Positions 8,090 to 16,195 are shown, counted from the stretch's first letter. The stretch: 48,305 nt of DNA from Frisingicoccus sp009929615 (GCA_028692275.1 JAQUXR010000018.1:1-48305); one strand, 5' to 3'. Numbers and translations are program-made. The notes: generated by a model from the letters alone, not told the origin.

Positions 8090-9343
8090 ATGAGTCGAAA
8101 AAAGCAGGGAAATCCATGGATTGCTATAATTATTGTTACTATTGGGCTGTTAGTTGCAGCAGGCTTCATTTTTTGGACGGTACTTGGAGCAAATAGTTCC
8201 AAAAGCTCAGAATCAGGGGAGAGCAGGGTGCCAGCCACAGTTGAAGAGGCGACAGCAACTGCGACATCGGAAGAAAGAGAGACAGCGGCTGAGACAGAGG
8301 ACCCTGCGGAGGGAAAAGCAGAGGAGCAGCTGGATTCTATGTCAACGGAAGAAAAAGTCGCTCAGTTGTTTTTTGTAACACCTGAAGAATTAACAGGTGT
8401 AGATGTTGCTGTTCAGGCCGGTGATACAACAAGGCAGTCGCTGAGTGACTATCCGGTTGGAGGTATTATCTATTTTTCACAGAATATTCAGAGTGAGGAA
8501 CAGCTGACGGATATGATTCAGGCAACGCAGTCCTACAGTGAAATTCCGTTATTTATCGGTGTGGATGAAGAAGGTGGAAGCCTTGTGGCACGAATTGCCA
8601 ACAGTGGTTTGTTTGATGTTCCTGTTGTGGATGATATGGCGACTATTGGAGCCAGTGGTGATTCTTCCCAGGCATATGATGTGGGAACTACTATTGGGAC
8701 ATACCTTTCTGCGCTTGGTTTTAATGTTGACTTTGCTCCGGATTCAGATGTGCTGGTGAATCCGGACAACACAGCCATTGGTGTGCGTTCTTTTGGTCCG
8801 GATGCCAGTGTAGATGCTGAAATGGTTGCAAAGGTTGTCGAGGGACTTCAGGAAATGGGTGTCAGTGCAACTTTGAAACATTTCCCGGGACATGGGGCAA
8901 CGACAACAGACAGCCATAACGGTGCGGCCATTGTGGACCGTTCACTGGATGAATTAAGATCTACAGAGTTCCTTCCATTTTCAGCGGGCATTCAGGCCGG
9001 TGCTGATTTTGTGATGGTTGGACATTTGGAAGTTCCACAGGTTGTTTCAGATGGTACTCCGGCATCCCTCTCTGCTACAATGATTACAGACCTTTTGCGT
9101 GGCGAATTAGGATTTGAGCAGATTGTTATTACAGATTCCCTCAGCATGGAGGCCATCACTGATTATTATACACCGGATGAAGCTGCCGTTCAGGCTATTC
9201 AGGCAGGGGCGGATATGCTTCTTATGCCAAGTGATTTTACAGCGGCATATCAGGGCGTTCTGGATGCTGTTAATAATGGTACAATCAGCGAAGAGCGGCT
9301 TAATGAATCTGTAAAACGAATTTTGATGGTTAAATTGGGTTAA
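8090..9343 (+). CDS. nagZ: Membrane-anchored glycoside hydrolase family 3, beta-N-acetylhexosaminidase (NagZ-like)
   Basis: A 417-residue protein with an N-terminal membrane anchor (about residues 10-32) and a low-complexity Glu/Ala/Thr linker to about residue 75. The GH3 barrel follows. The NagZ signature KHFPGHG is at 263-269; the Asp274-Ser-His276 pair matches the His-Asp general acid/base dyad special to beta-N-acetylglucosaminidases of GH3; Asp349 in ITDSLSM is the expected nucleophile. In Gram-positives such enzymes remove GlcNAc from muropeptides outside the cell, consistent with the anchor here. It is co-transcribed with the preceding metallopeptidase (12-nt gap, GAGGAG ribosome site) and probably with the 56-codon gene that follows. 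Confidence 0.9.
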   Translation: MSRKKQGNPWIAIIIVTIGLLVAAGFIFWTVLGANSSKSSESGESRVPATVEEATATATSEERETAAETEDPAEGKAEEQLDSMSTEEKVAQLFFVTPEELTGVDVAVQAGDTTRQSLSDYPVGGIIYFSQNIQSEEQLTDMIQATQSYSEIPLFIGVDEEGGSLVARIANSGLFDVPVVDDMATIGASGDSSQAYDVGTTIGTYLSALGFNVDFAPDSDVLVNPDNTAIGVRSFGPDASVDAEMVAKVVEGLQEMGVSATLKHFPGHGATTTDSHNGAAIVDRSLDELRSTEFLPFSAGIQAGADFVMVGHLEVPQVVSDGTPASLSATMITDLLRGELGFEQIVITDSLSMEAITDYYTPDEAAVQAIQAGADMLLMPSDFTAAYQGVLDAVNNGTISEERLNESVKRILMVKLG

Positions 9344-9359
9344 AGGAGCGTGAAAGACA

Positions 9360-9530
9360 ATGAGTTTTGGGAAGAATCAGTGCATTGAAGATTTTGAAAA
9401 TATCCGGTTGCTTAAATTAGTAGAAGAGAGAGATACCAGCGGAATAACTACCTTTGAAAGTCTGGTCGCTGAAGATGGTTTTTCTATGGAAGAAATCGAA
9501 GAACTTGCGAAGTGTGTGGAATTTGATTGA
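9360..9530 (+). CDS. Small acidic protein, 56 residues
   Basis: This short frame starts 17 nt after the GH3 gene with AGGAG ahead of the ATG and ends just before a strong terminator, so it is the last gene of the operon. The product has two cysteines, no signal sequence, and a C-terminal half (GFSMEEIEELAKCVEF) that looks like a short helix-turn-helix or helical hairpin. It may be a small cytosolic regulator or adaptor. No family recognised; support is the ribosome binding site, position and coding-like composition. Confidence 0.6.
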   Translation: MSFGKNQCIEDFENIRLLKLVEERDTSGITTFESLVAEDGFSMEEIEELAKCVEFD

Positions 9531-9551
9531 TGGGATGGAATATAATGATGT

Positions 9552-9596
9552 AAAGAATGCTCTGGGGATTAGATGGAGTCCCTCAGAGCATTCTTT
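9552..9596. terminator. Bidirectional terminator between convergent units
   Basis: AAAGAATGCTCTG (9552-9564) and CAGAGCATTCTTT (9584-9596) form a perfect 13-bp stem with a 19-nt loop. It lies between the GH3 operon and the convergent creatininase operon. Confidence 0.8.
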
Positions 9597-9617
9597 ATTT
9601 AAAGAGAATGATTCGTT

Positions 9618-10034
9618 TTATTCTTTGGCCAATGCTCCAGCGATTCTGGACATGATTGGCAGTGCAATAAAGATGGCTGCGGTACCAAGGCCTAATAAAG
9701 GTAGAAATTTTTGTGGCCAGAATTGAATGACATTGGAATTAACCATACACCACACACTGTTAAATAAAATTTCAATAAAAGAGAAAATGGCAACACGGAC
9801 GACATATTCGGCCCATTTGTTCTGTATATTTTTTGTGATATTCATACACCAGCTCATTACGGGGAAGAAATAATTAATAGCAACGGCAATAGCGAAAGCA
9901 CCGGCCCATCCAAATAAAACACCTCTGACAGAAAGTGGTGCACCCAGGAGTACCTGGGCTGAAAAACTGAGAACAAGGGACATGACAGCTCCCATACCTG
10001 ATTCAAGAATTCTACCGAACTTTACTTCATTCAT
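9618..10034 (-). CDS. Four-pass membrane protein, partner of creatininase-family gene
   Basis: A 138-residue protein made of about four membrane segments. It has an apparent internal duplication of a short unit with a G-x3-S-L-V-L-S-F helix and an A-x4-F-F-P-V-M stretch, which resembles DUF2798-type membrane proteins; that likeness is only by eye. The ATG has AAGGGGG upstream. It lies 24 nt downstream of the creatininase-family gene on the same strand and is likely in one operon with it, so it may move the substrate or product of that enzyme. Confidence 0.65.
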   Translation of the reverse strand: MNEVKFGRILESGMGAVMSLVLSFSAQVLLGAPLSVRGVLFGWAGAFAIAVAINYFFPVMSWCMNITKNIQNKWAEYVVRVAIFSFIEILFNSVWCMVNSNVIQFWPQKFLPLLGLGTAAIFIALPIMSRIAGALAKE

Positions 10035-10058
10035 AATAAATCCCCCTTCGTTTGTTAA

Positions 10059-10826
10059 TTATAAAAGATTATCTTTGGCTTCTTTAACGATAAAATCGGC
10101 AACAATATCAAAAATTTTCCGTCCGGTTTCAGCAGTTGATATTGCAGGATCCCCAAAATAAGTGTTTGGAGCACCGAGGTCAATGAAATTATCACAACCC
10201 TGGTCCCATTTTTCAAAGAAATGTTCGCCGGCATGGTTTGGAGGCAGATCTTTCAAAGCATCCATATCAACCCATTCCGGGTGAACATACATAATCTGTG
10301 ATGTTTCAATTTCACCGGCATGCATATCCCATTCAGGATGCTCACCCCGGCATACATGATAAGCCAGCGGGAGACCTTTGACAAAAAAGTCGGAGAAATG
10401 AAACCTGAAATCAGGGTACTTGGCCTGGACATTTGCGGCACCCTGGACAATGGCATCAATACTAGGACCTTCAGCATGGCCGCTGATGAGCATTATTTTT
10501 TTAAATCCCTGTCTGGCGAGACTTGTGCAGACATCTTCAACAATAGCGGTGAGTGTTTCAGCACGTATCGTCGTTGTTCCTGAAAAACAGCTGGCAACAT
10601 CGGCCAGACAATAAGTGATAGGTGTTGCAATCAGGGATTCAATTCCTTCATCCTGAAGCTTTCTGGCTGTGTCCTCAGCCATCTGACAGGCTGTGATTAC
10701 ATCTGAGCTTAACGGGAGATGTGGCCCGTGGGCTTCCATAGGGCTTACAGGAAGAAAGGCAAGGTCCGTTTTCTTTGTGAGTTCGTTAAAACTTTCACGA
10801 TTCATAGCATACATTTTGTTTAACAT
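10059..10826 (-). CDS. Creatininase-family amidohydrolase
   Basis: A 255-residue metal-dependent amidohydrolase of the creatininase/MftE/FAPy deformylase family. The metal-binding signature E31-A-H33-G-P-H36-L-P and Asp42 is at the N-terminus; SGHAEG in the middle and HAGEIETS later complete the active site. Family members act on creatinine, on formamidopyrimidines in riboflavin and F420 synthesis, or in mycofactocin maturation; the genuine substrate here is unknown. The ATG at 10826 is preferred over one at 10841 because GGAGGG sits 6 nt upstream of it. It is divergent from a GntR-type repressor, and an operator-like site lies in its promoter region, so it is probably substrate-induced. Confidence 0.88.
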   Translation of the reverse strand: MLNKMYAMNRESFNELTKKTDLAFLPVSPMEAHGPHLPLSSDVITACQMAEDTARKLQDEGIESLIATPITYCLADVASCFSGTTTIRAETLTAIVEDVCTSLARQGFKKIMLISGHAEGPSIDAIVQGAANVQAKYPDFRFHFSDFFVKGLPLAYHVCRGEHPEWDMHAGEIETSQIMYVHPEWVDMDALKDLPPNHAGEHFFEKWDQGCDNFIDLGAPNTYFGDPAISTAETGRKIFDIVADFIVKEAKDNLL

Positions 10827-10885
10827 AAGTAATCCCTCCATTTAATTTTTGTAATATATACCACATATACCACACATACCAGTAG

Positions 10886-10900
10886 AACCGGTATATTGGT
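10886..10900. promoter_or_regulatory. Operator-like site for the divergent GntR regulator
   Basis: AACCGGTATATTGGT contains ACCGGTATA, nine bases of the perfect palindrome found before the regulator gene. On the minus strand further GGTAT half-sites follow toward the creatininase start (repeated GTGGTATAT at about 10852-10880). The shared word in both divergent promoters points to one regulator controlling both units. Confidence 0.55.
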
Positions 10901-11017
10901 TATAGGCTATCATGATTGTCTACAACTTGTCAATAGAATAGGATTACAAAAACAATCGAATATTGTTGTGCATAATGTATAATAATATAAACAAATACGG
11001 AATTTTATACGGAATTA

Positions 11018-11046
11018 TTGATAAATTAAATTAAAAATGATATAGT
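11018..11046 (+). promoter_or_regulatory. Sigma-A promoter of the GntR gene
   Basis: TTGATA (11018-11023), a 17-nt spacer and TATAGT (11041-11046). Transcription would start near 11053, immediately ahead of the palindrome at 11058, a position suited to autorepression. Confidence 0.7.
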
Positions 11047-11057
11047 ATGAAATGAGG

Positions 11058-11069
11058 TATACCGGTATA
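11058..11069. promoter_or_regulatory. Palindromic operator TATACCGGTATA
   Basis: A perfect 12-bp palindrome just downstream of the expected transcription start of the GntR gene. Its right part recurs in the creatininase promoter. FCD-type GntR regulators bind short palindromes of this kind. Confidence 0.65.
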
Positions 11070-11099
11070 TCAATTTGAAAAATATTGGAGGAAGCACAG

Positions 11100-11735
11100 A
11101 TGTCTATGCTGTTAAAAGATGAAGCTTATAATAAACTTATTCGTAAAATTAATAATGGAGAACTTGTCTATGAGAAGACCTATTCGTTGAATGTGCTGGC
11201 CGCAGAGATGGAGATGTCCAGGACACCGATCAGAGAAGCGGTGCAGAAGCTGTGTGATGAAAAAAGACTGGACATGATGCCAAGTGTAGGTTTCCGTCTG
11301 CATTATATAACACCGGAAGAAATACTTCATCATTATCATTTTAGCAATGCTATTGAAGGATATTGTGTCCGTTGCCTGGCTCAAAAGTATCAAACAGATA
11401 AGAGGAATAAATATGTCCGAAGGATGAAACATCTGCTGTTAGATATGGAAGAAGCCCTATCGGAAGATGTACCTTTTGGCGATTACTTTGAGCTGGATCA
11501 GCAATTTCATGCGGAAATTTTAGATTCTTTAGAGGATTCTTATTTTTCAGAGCTGAAATCATCTCCGATGGGATTTTACAGTCATCCGGAGCTGCAGTTA
11601 ACAGGAAAAGAATTATCCAGAAAGGCAGTGTATGACTGCCATAAAAAGATTTTGGATGCCATCTGTGCGGGTGACAGTACGGGGGCTTATGATGCCATGG
11701 AGGAGCATGCGAAAATGATGCTGAAGGCTTGTTAA
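11100..11735 (+). CDS. GntR-family transcriptional regulator, FCD type
   Basis: A 211-residue regulator. The N-terminal winged helix-turn-helix occupies about residues 5-70 with the family signature SRTPIREAVQKL and a wing (MMPSVGFRLHYI). The rest is the all-helical FCD effector domain, with the usual acidic, His-containing metal or ligand pocket residues (FELDQQFHAEIL, CHKKILDAI, AMEEHAKMM). The ATG at 11100 is chosen over a TTG at 11085 because GGAGGA lies 7 nt ahead. It is divergent from the creatininase-family operon and is the obvious candidate regulator of that operon and of itself. The effector is likely a small carboxylate or amide compound, but this is inference. Confidence 0.9.
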   Translation: MSMLLKDEAYNKLIRKINNGELVYEKTYSLNVLAAEMEMSRTPIREAVQKLCDEKRLDMMPSVGFRLHYITPEEILHHYHFSNAIEGYCVRCLAQKYQTDKRNKYVRRMKHLLLDMEEALSEDVPFGDYFELDQQFHAEILDSLEDSYFSELKSSPMGFYSHPELQLTGKELSRKAVYDCHKKILDAICAGDSTGAYDAMEEHAKMMLKAC

Positions 11736-11755
11736 TTTGTATGAGTTGAATATAG

Positions 11756-11787
11756 AAAAAGTGGTCGAAAATTTCGGCCACTTTTTT
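11756..11787. terminator. Bidirectional terminator
   Basis: AAAAAGTGGTCGAAA pairs with TTTCGGCCACTTTTT across a one-base loop region, with T-runs on both strands. It serves the GntR gene and the convergent AAA+ gene. A near-identical stem occurs at 15102-15131. Confidence 0.88.
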
Positions 11788-11817
11788 GTGAATAAAGATA
11801 TGAGAGTTATATTCAGC

Positions 11818-13266
11818 CTAGCACTTAATATCTACGACATCAGATAATTCTATAGTAGAAAGCTCTTCGTCGGTAATGTCTGGGTCTTTAATCAGTCGAT
11901 TGGCCTGATTAACAATAGCAATTTCAAAAAAGTTGCGGACATCACGACCGTTTGCAAAATTCGTATTACGTGTGAGATAGCGTTTTTCAAAATATTTTTC
12001 AATATATTCGGAGCATTCTTCGTTTATTACATAGCCGGATTGATTGCACAAACTTAGAAAAATGGCAGAAAGCTCAGCAGGCTGATAATCTTCGAAATTA
12101 ATATATTTATTGAATCGGGAGCGTAATCCCGGATTAGTATTTAAAAATTCATTCATTAAATCAGGGTAACCGGCGACGATTACAATTAAATCTTCTCGAT
12201 GGTCTTCCATTCCTTTAAGCATAATGTCAATCGCTTCTTTGCCAAAATCGTTTTCGTCTTTATTTGCAGAGAGAGAGTAGGCTTCATCGATAAAAAGTAT
12301 ACCACCGATGGCTTTGTCAACAACTTCTTTTACTTTAATGGCGGTTTGTCCAACATAGCCTCCAACCAGGCCGGAACGGTCAACTTCGACTAAGTGGCCT
12401 TTAGAAAGGACCCCGAGTTTGTGATATATCTTAGCCAGAAGTCTTGCAACTGTTGTTTTTCCGGTCCCGGGATTGCCGGAAAATACCAGATGGAGAGACA
12501 TAGGGATTTTCTTCATACCTCTTTCTTCACGAAGTTTTGAAATTTGCAATAGATTGATAAGAGAAGTTACGTCCTCTTTGACTGCCTGTAGACCCACAAG
12601 GGCATTCAGCTGGGCAAGTAGGTCGGCTAAGGTTTCTTCTTGTGGGGCAACATCCTCCGAAACGGTTGATTCTTCAGTAGAAGTGGATTCAGAGGATGCG
12701 ATTTCGCATAGCTCCTTTATTTTGTCTGAAAATATATCAAGATCCGTTACTTCATAGTTTACTTCTTGTACGATGTAGGCTCGTAGTTTATCCAAATAAG
12801 TTGTCATAAAATGGACTTCTTTTTCTGTGACAGTATTATCACACATTAAAAAATCCTGACTTACTGCGGCATATATAATGAATAGCAAGGAGGCTAAAGA
12901 GTGTTCAATGTCTAAGTTGTTCTCAAATATGGAATTGTCAAGCCTTACTAATAGCCGTAATAAAAAAGGTATCTCCTGCGATAATGCTTTATTCGTATCA
13001 TACTTTTTGAAGTAAGAGTCTATGAGGTCGTTATCGACAGGCATATCACTCAAATATTCATAAATATAGCTAAGTTCCAATGAATCTTTTACACCATCAG
13101 ACATGGTTAGAAAAACAAGATATAGACACAAATCTTGCTGTAAATGCTCAGTCAAAGAGATGCCGCTCTGATTTAGTGGTGCTACTAAATTAGAGAGATT
13201 CGTTTCACAACTTTTTAATAGTGAGGTGAATCTTTCATTAATAAATTTTTTGATTTCAGAATGCAT
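11818..13266 (-). CDS. AAA+ ATPase, CbbX/SpoVK-like, with TerB-like N-terminal region
   Basis: A 482-residue protein. Residues 40-175 are helical and carry acidic pairs (LTMSDG, then FLMCDNTVTEKE) reminiscent of TerB-type domains. An acidic Ser/Glu/Thr linker (about 190-212) leads to a AAA+ module of the CbbX/CfxQ/SpoVK group: Walker A GNPGTGKTT at 264-272, a pore-type GGYVGQTA loop, Walker B ILFIDEAYSL near 323-332, and the arginine-finger region GLRSRFNKYINF. Such ATPases form hexamers that remodel partner proteins, such as Rubisco activase CbbX, or act in spore formation. The partner here is unknown. It lies 38 nt downstream of nadA in the same direction and ends at a bidirectional terminator. 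Confidence 0.85.
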   Translation of the reverse strand: MHSEIKKFINERFTSLLKSCETNLSNLVAPLNQSGISLTEHLQQDLCLYLVFLTMSDGVKDSLELSYIYEYLSDMPVDNDLIDSYFKKYDTNKALSQEIPFLLRLLVRLDNSIFENNLDIEHSLASLLFIIYAAVSQDFLMCDNTVTEKEVHFMTTYLDKLRAYIVQEVNYEVTDLDIFSDKIKELCEIASSESTSTEESTVSEDVAPQEETLADLLAQLNALVGLQAVKEDVTSLINLLQISKLREERGMKKIPMSLHLVFSGNPGTGKTTVARLLAKIYHKLGVLSKGHLVEVDRSGLVGGYVGQTAIKVKEVVDKAIGGILFIDEAYSLSANKDENDFGKEAIDIMLKGMEDHREDLIVIVAGYPDLMNEFLNTNPGLRSRFNKYINFEDYQPAELSAIFLSLCNQSGYVINEECSEYIEKYFEKRYLTRNTNFANGRDVRNFFEIAIVNQANRLIKDPDITDEELSTIELSDVVDIKC

Positions 13267-13304
13267 ATTTTTCCCTCCCAGGAGCAGCTTTTTAAGTATA
13301 GATT

Positions 13305-14210
13305 CTATTTGGCCATCTCAAGCATTCGTGTGAGAGGGACCATTGCTTTTTCGCGGAGTTCTTCGGAAACAAATACTTCATTACATTCTGTTTCCAAAAC
13401 ATTTTTAACTTTTTCAAGGGTTACCTTCTGCATATTTACACAAACCTGTGTGCTAGAAATAGCATGGAAAAGTTTATCCGGATTTCGCTTCTTCAATTCA
13501 TGAAAGACGCCGATAACTGTACCAATAATAAACTCTTTGGCATCGCTTTCAGTGGCATAATCAATAATTCCCGAAGTACTGCCTATGTAATCCGCTTCAT
13601 CCAAAACTTCCTTTGGACATTCGGGATGGGCTAAAAATAGTGCATCCGGGTATTCTTCTTTGGCTTTAAGGACCTGTTCTTTTGTGAGCTGGTGATGTCT
13701 TGGACAGAAGCCGGGATTGAGAATAATATTTTTATCCGGGACCTGTTCTGCAACATAACTGCCCAGATGCTGGTCTGGAATAAAGAATATGTCTTTATTT
13801 GGGAGTTTCTTTACAATATTTACAGCATTCGAAGACGTTACACACACATCTGAGTATGTTTTTGTTTCTGCAGTCGAGTTGATATAGCACACGACAGCGA
13901 CATCCGGATATTCGTTGCGGATTTTTTCAATATCTTCAATATCAATCATATGGGCCATCGGGCAATCGGCCGTGGCGTCAGGCATAAATACACGTTTTTC
14001 AGGGTTTAAGATTTTTGCACTTTCGCCCATGAATTCCACGCCTGCAAATATAATGGATTTATTTTCAAGTTTTGTTGCGATTTTACTCAAATAGAAAGAG
14101 TCACCGACGTAGTCGGCTACATCCTGCACATCGCCCGGCACATAATAATGAGCAAGGATAGCAGCATCTTTCTCCTTTTTCAGCTGTTTAATCTGTTCTG
14201 CTAATAACAT
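13305..14210 (-). CDS. nadA: Quinolinate synthase NadA
   Basis: A 301-residue quinolinate synthase that condenses iminoaspartate with dihydroxyacetone phosphate in the first committed steps of NAD synthesis. The three cysteines that hold the 4Fe-4S cluster are at 83 (ATADCPMAH), 169 (NPGFCPRHHQ) and 257 (SSTQVCVNM), matching the family spacing; AHYYVPGDVQDVADYVGDS is the N-terminal substrate motif. Length and start (AGGAGG 7 nt ahead of ATG) are normal. nadB and nadC usually accompany it but are absent here; instead a AAA+ gene follows. The enzyme should work in the cytoplasm under anaerobic conditions. Confidence 0.95.
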   Translation of the reverse strand: MLLAEQIKQLKKEKDAAILAHYYVPGDVQDVADYVGDSFYLSKIATKLENKSIIFAGVEFMGESAKILNPEKRVFMPDATADCPMAHMIDIEDIEKIRNEYPDVAVVCYINSTAETKTYSDVCVTSSNAVNIVKKLPNKDIFFIPDQHLGSYVAEQVPDKNIILNPGFCPRHHQLTKEQVLKAKEEYPDALFLAHPECPKEVLDEADYIGSTSGIIDYATESDAKEFIIGTVIGVFHELKKRNPDKLFHAISSTQVCVNMQKVTLEKVKNVLETECNEVFVSEELREKAMVPLTRMLEMAK

Positions 14211-14248
14211 GATTTCCTCCTCTGTGGGTCGTTTCCTGTATGCGCCGT

Positions 14249-14277
14249 ATTATAGCACAAGTTGCCATATATGACAA
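14249..14277 (-). promoter_or_regulatory. Sigma-A promoter of nadA
   Basis: Read on the minus strand: TTGTCA, 17-nt spacer, TATAAT. The -10 lies at 14249-14254 and the -35 at 14272-14277, about 40 nt ahead of the nadA start codon. Confidence 0.8.
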
Positions 14278-14365
14278 GACAGCTGTTTGGACAATGCGAT
14301 GGTAAATAGGATTTCTATGCAAGTTTCTCAGAGGGGCAAAAAATTTTAAAAATTTTAAAAAATTT

Positions 14366-14393
14366 AAAACCTATACATTATTTGCTACGTCTA
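14366..14393 (+). promoter_or_regulatory. ECF sigma promoter, copy 1 (AAAACCT-15-CGTCTA)
   Basis: AAACCT (14367-14372), 15-nt spacer, CGTCTA (14388-14393), followed by GG and GCAG. An AT tract of A and T runs just upstream (14341-14366) looks like an UP element. The same -35, -10 and spacing occur at 17714-17740 and at 29990-30016, the latter before the ECF sigma gene itself. Confidence 0.8.
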
Positions 14394-14429
14394 GGAGGCA
14401 GAAAATAAAATAAAAAGGAGATTTTTATT

Positions 14430-15086
14430 ATGAAAGAATTATTACAATTACTCACAAATGCAGACAGTATCTGCAAACAGGCAAATGCACATTATGTTAA
14501 GGTTTCAGAACTGGAGCAGGAGAAAATCAATCTGACAGAATCTTTAAAAAAAGCTCGTACAAAATGGATTATTATAGGTGTTGTTATATGGTTTATTAGT
14601 ACAGGTCTCAGCGGACTTTTTGGCTTCCTTCCGGTAGTTGGAAAAATTCTTCAGACGGTTATTAGTTTTGGCGGACTATTATTGGCTTGTTAGATCTGTT
14701 TCACAAGTTACAAAAATGAAAAAGCTGCTACGAATGCAAAGGCGGAAGAATTAGAGTTACGGATTGATGCAGAAAAGAATGATGCACAGAAGATTTTTGA
14801 CGCCCATGTTGATGAATTGGCATTTCTTCCAGTGGATTACTGGTACCCAATGGCTACAGAATACTTGGTAAAACTCTTTCAGACGCAGCGGGCAGAGAAT
14901 CTGGCTGAAGCAATCGATAAATATGAAGAATATTTTCATAGATGCAAAATCGAAGAGGCAAATGCACAGATGGTTGCACAGCAGCAGGAGCAGACGGCAC
15001 ATTTGGCAAGTATCAAGACCAGCAGCAAGATTTCAGCAGCTGCAAATGTAACAAATACAATTTTTAATATTTCAAGACATATCTAA
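14430..15086 (+). pseudogene. Membrane protein gene interrupted by an in-frame amber codon
   Basis: One continuous frame of 219 codons is broken by a single TAG at 14691-14693. The first part (87 residues) has a helical N-terminus and one or two membrane segments (KWIIIGVVIWFIS to GGLLLAC); the stop falls inside the last membrane segment. The same frame continues as ICFTSYKNEK, a Lys/Glu/Ala-rich coiled region, then VDYWYPMATEYLVKLFQTQ and a polar tail. AAGGAG precedes the start, and an ECF-type promoter lies 37 nt upstream. Either a recent nonsense mutation, a sequencing error, or expression of a truncated membrane protein explains it. No known family is recognised. Confidence 0.7.
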
Positions 15087-15101
15087 TAGGATAGGGTATA
15101 G

Positions 15102-15131
15102 AAAAGTGGTCGAAAAACTTCGACCACTTTT
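15102..15131. terminator. Bidirectional terminator
   Basis: AAAAGTGGTCGAA (15102-15114) and TTCGACCACTTTT (15119-15131) form a perfect 13-bp stem with a 4-nt loop, usable on both strands between convergent genes. Confidence 0.9.
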
Positions 15132-15169
15132 GTATCTTTTGTTCACTAAAACTGCAAAGATGTATTATA

Positions 15170-15952
15170 TTATCTAAGTGCAGCAATCTCATCTTCGGAA
15201 AGGCCCGTGCATTGCACAATCTGTTCTAATGAAAAATGACAGTTTATCATATTTTGAGCAACTCTTAATATCTGTGTTTGATTTTCTTTTTTTAAATCCG
15301 CAATAACCTTTCGATTCTCTTTAATCTCATTCAAAGCTGTGTTTCGGTCTAAAATTTCAATACCTTCCAGATACACGTTTAACACCTCCCGTGGATTTTC
15401 TTCTCCATACAGTATAACATCATCTTTTAAATTTTTGAAGTAGGGGAAAAGGCGGATAATGGAATCTATTTGTGAAACTGTATCAGCGGTTAGAAAGGCA
15501 AGCCATGACTCTAATTCGTTGGAGGGGGTGGTTATTATTTTTTTTGATATATCAAGGGAAATATAGATATATTCTTGCAACATGTCCAATGGTAATCCGG
15601 AATCAAAAATCTGATGGCTACGGTGAATATAATTGTTGGGGTATTGATGAAAAATTTGTGGGCTGGATTCCATCAGAACAATGGTATAGACCTTATGTAC
15701 TTTAGAATAATCAATGACATCGTCGGTTACGGTTTCTGTAGGAGAACCAGTGGCTTCGATGTATTTTGCAACCAGAGAATTATACTGATTTGAAATTAGG
15801 CTGGCTGAATAAACAGCTGAACGTGTATTGGGAAATTTCAATCCAACCATTTGCATTTCAATATTAGCAAGGCTGTAATCTTCAAGTTCAACTAAGATAT
15901 CAAGATAAATATGTTTACTTTTTAGATATTGTTTAGAATTGGTTTGTGCCAA
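15170..15952 (-). CDS. Rpn/PD-(D/E)XK nuclease-family protein, N-terminally truncated
   Basis: A 260-residue member of the PD-(D/E)XK nuclease family transposase (Rpn-like) group. The core motif is seen near the start: YLDILVELEDYSLANIEMQ gives the Asp and the E-x-Q that bind metal. The following VYTIVLMESS, DIYISLDI-like and WLAFLT blocks and a coiled tail ending in CTGLSEDEIAALR are normal for the family. Relatives have roughly 80 to 100 further residues before this core, so the N-terminus is missing. The TTG start has AAAGGAG upstream, and an in-frame stop lies 18 nt earlier. Rpn proteins promote recombination and occur in many decayed copies. Confidence 0.75.
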   Translation of the reverse strand: MAQTNSKQYLKSKHIYLDILVELEDYSLANIEMQMVGLKFPNTRSAVYSASLISNQYNSLVAKYIEATGSPTETVTDDVIDYSKVHKVYTIVLMESSPQIFHQYPNNYIHRSHQIFDSGLPLDMLQEYIYISLDISKKIITTPSNELESWLAFLTADTVSQIDSIIRLFPYFKNLKDDVILYGEENPREVLNVYLEGIEILDRNTALNEIKENRKVIADLKKENQTQILRVAQNMINCHFSLEQIVQCTGLSEDEIAALR

Positions 15953-16139
15953 TAGATTGAACTCCTTTCAAGATAGATTTTAAAATGAAAAGACTCAAAC
16001 AATCATAGGCATCACCTGCCTTTTGTGGAAAAATTCGTTAATAAAGCTGCAAGTTGTGGATTGTTTTGCACGAATGTGCAGGAATATAAAAGACAAGATT
16101 TATTATAACACAGAGTGTAAGAAAAACGAAAGGAAACTA

Positions 16140-16169
16140 TTGGCATTTATGCAAAGAAACCTTGATAAA
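16140..16169 (+). promoter_or_regulatory. Promoter of the zinc-ribbon peptide gene
   Basis: TTGGCA (16140-16145) and GATAAA (16164-16169) with an 18-nt spacer, about 20 nt before a strong AAGGAGGAG ribosome binding site. Confidence 0.5.
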
Positions 16170-16195
16170 ATGTGGATATCAAGGAGGAGTTTATA

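Noticed and set aside
10320..10614. Plus-strand open frames within the creatininase gene
   Set aside because: They lie inside a clearly identified minus-strand gene and have no ribosome site or family match; they are shadows.
14691..14693. Pyrrolysine recoding of the amber codon
   Set aside because: No pyl genes or second TAG-interrupted frame are seen in the window, and many other genes end normally. A mutation or sequencing error is simpler.
15950..16130. Missing N-terminus of the Rpn-like gene in another frame upstream
   Set aside because: The minus-strand sequence upstream was read in search of the family's N-terminal blocks; none were seen, so a frameshift is not supported.
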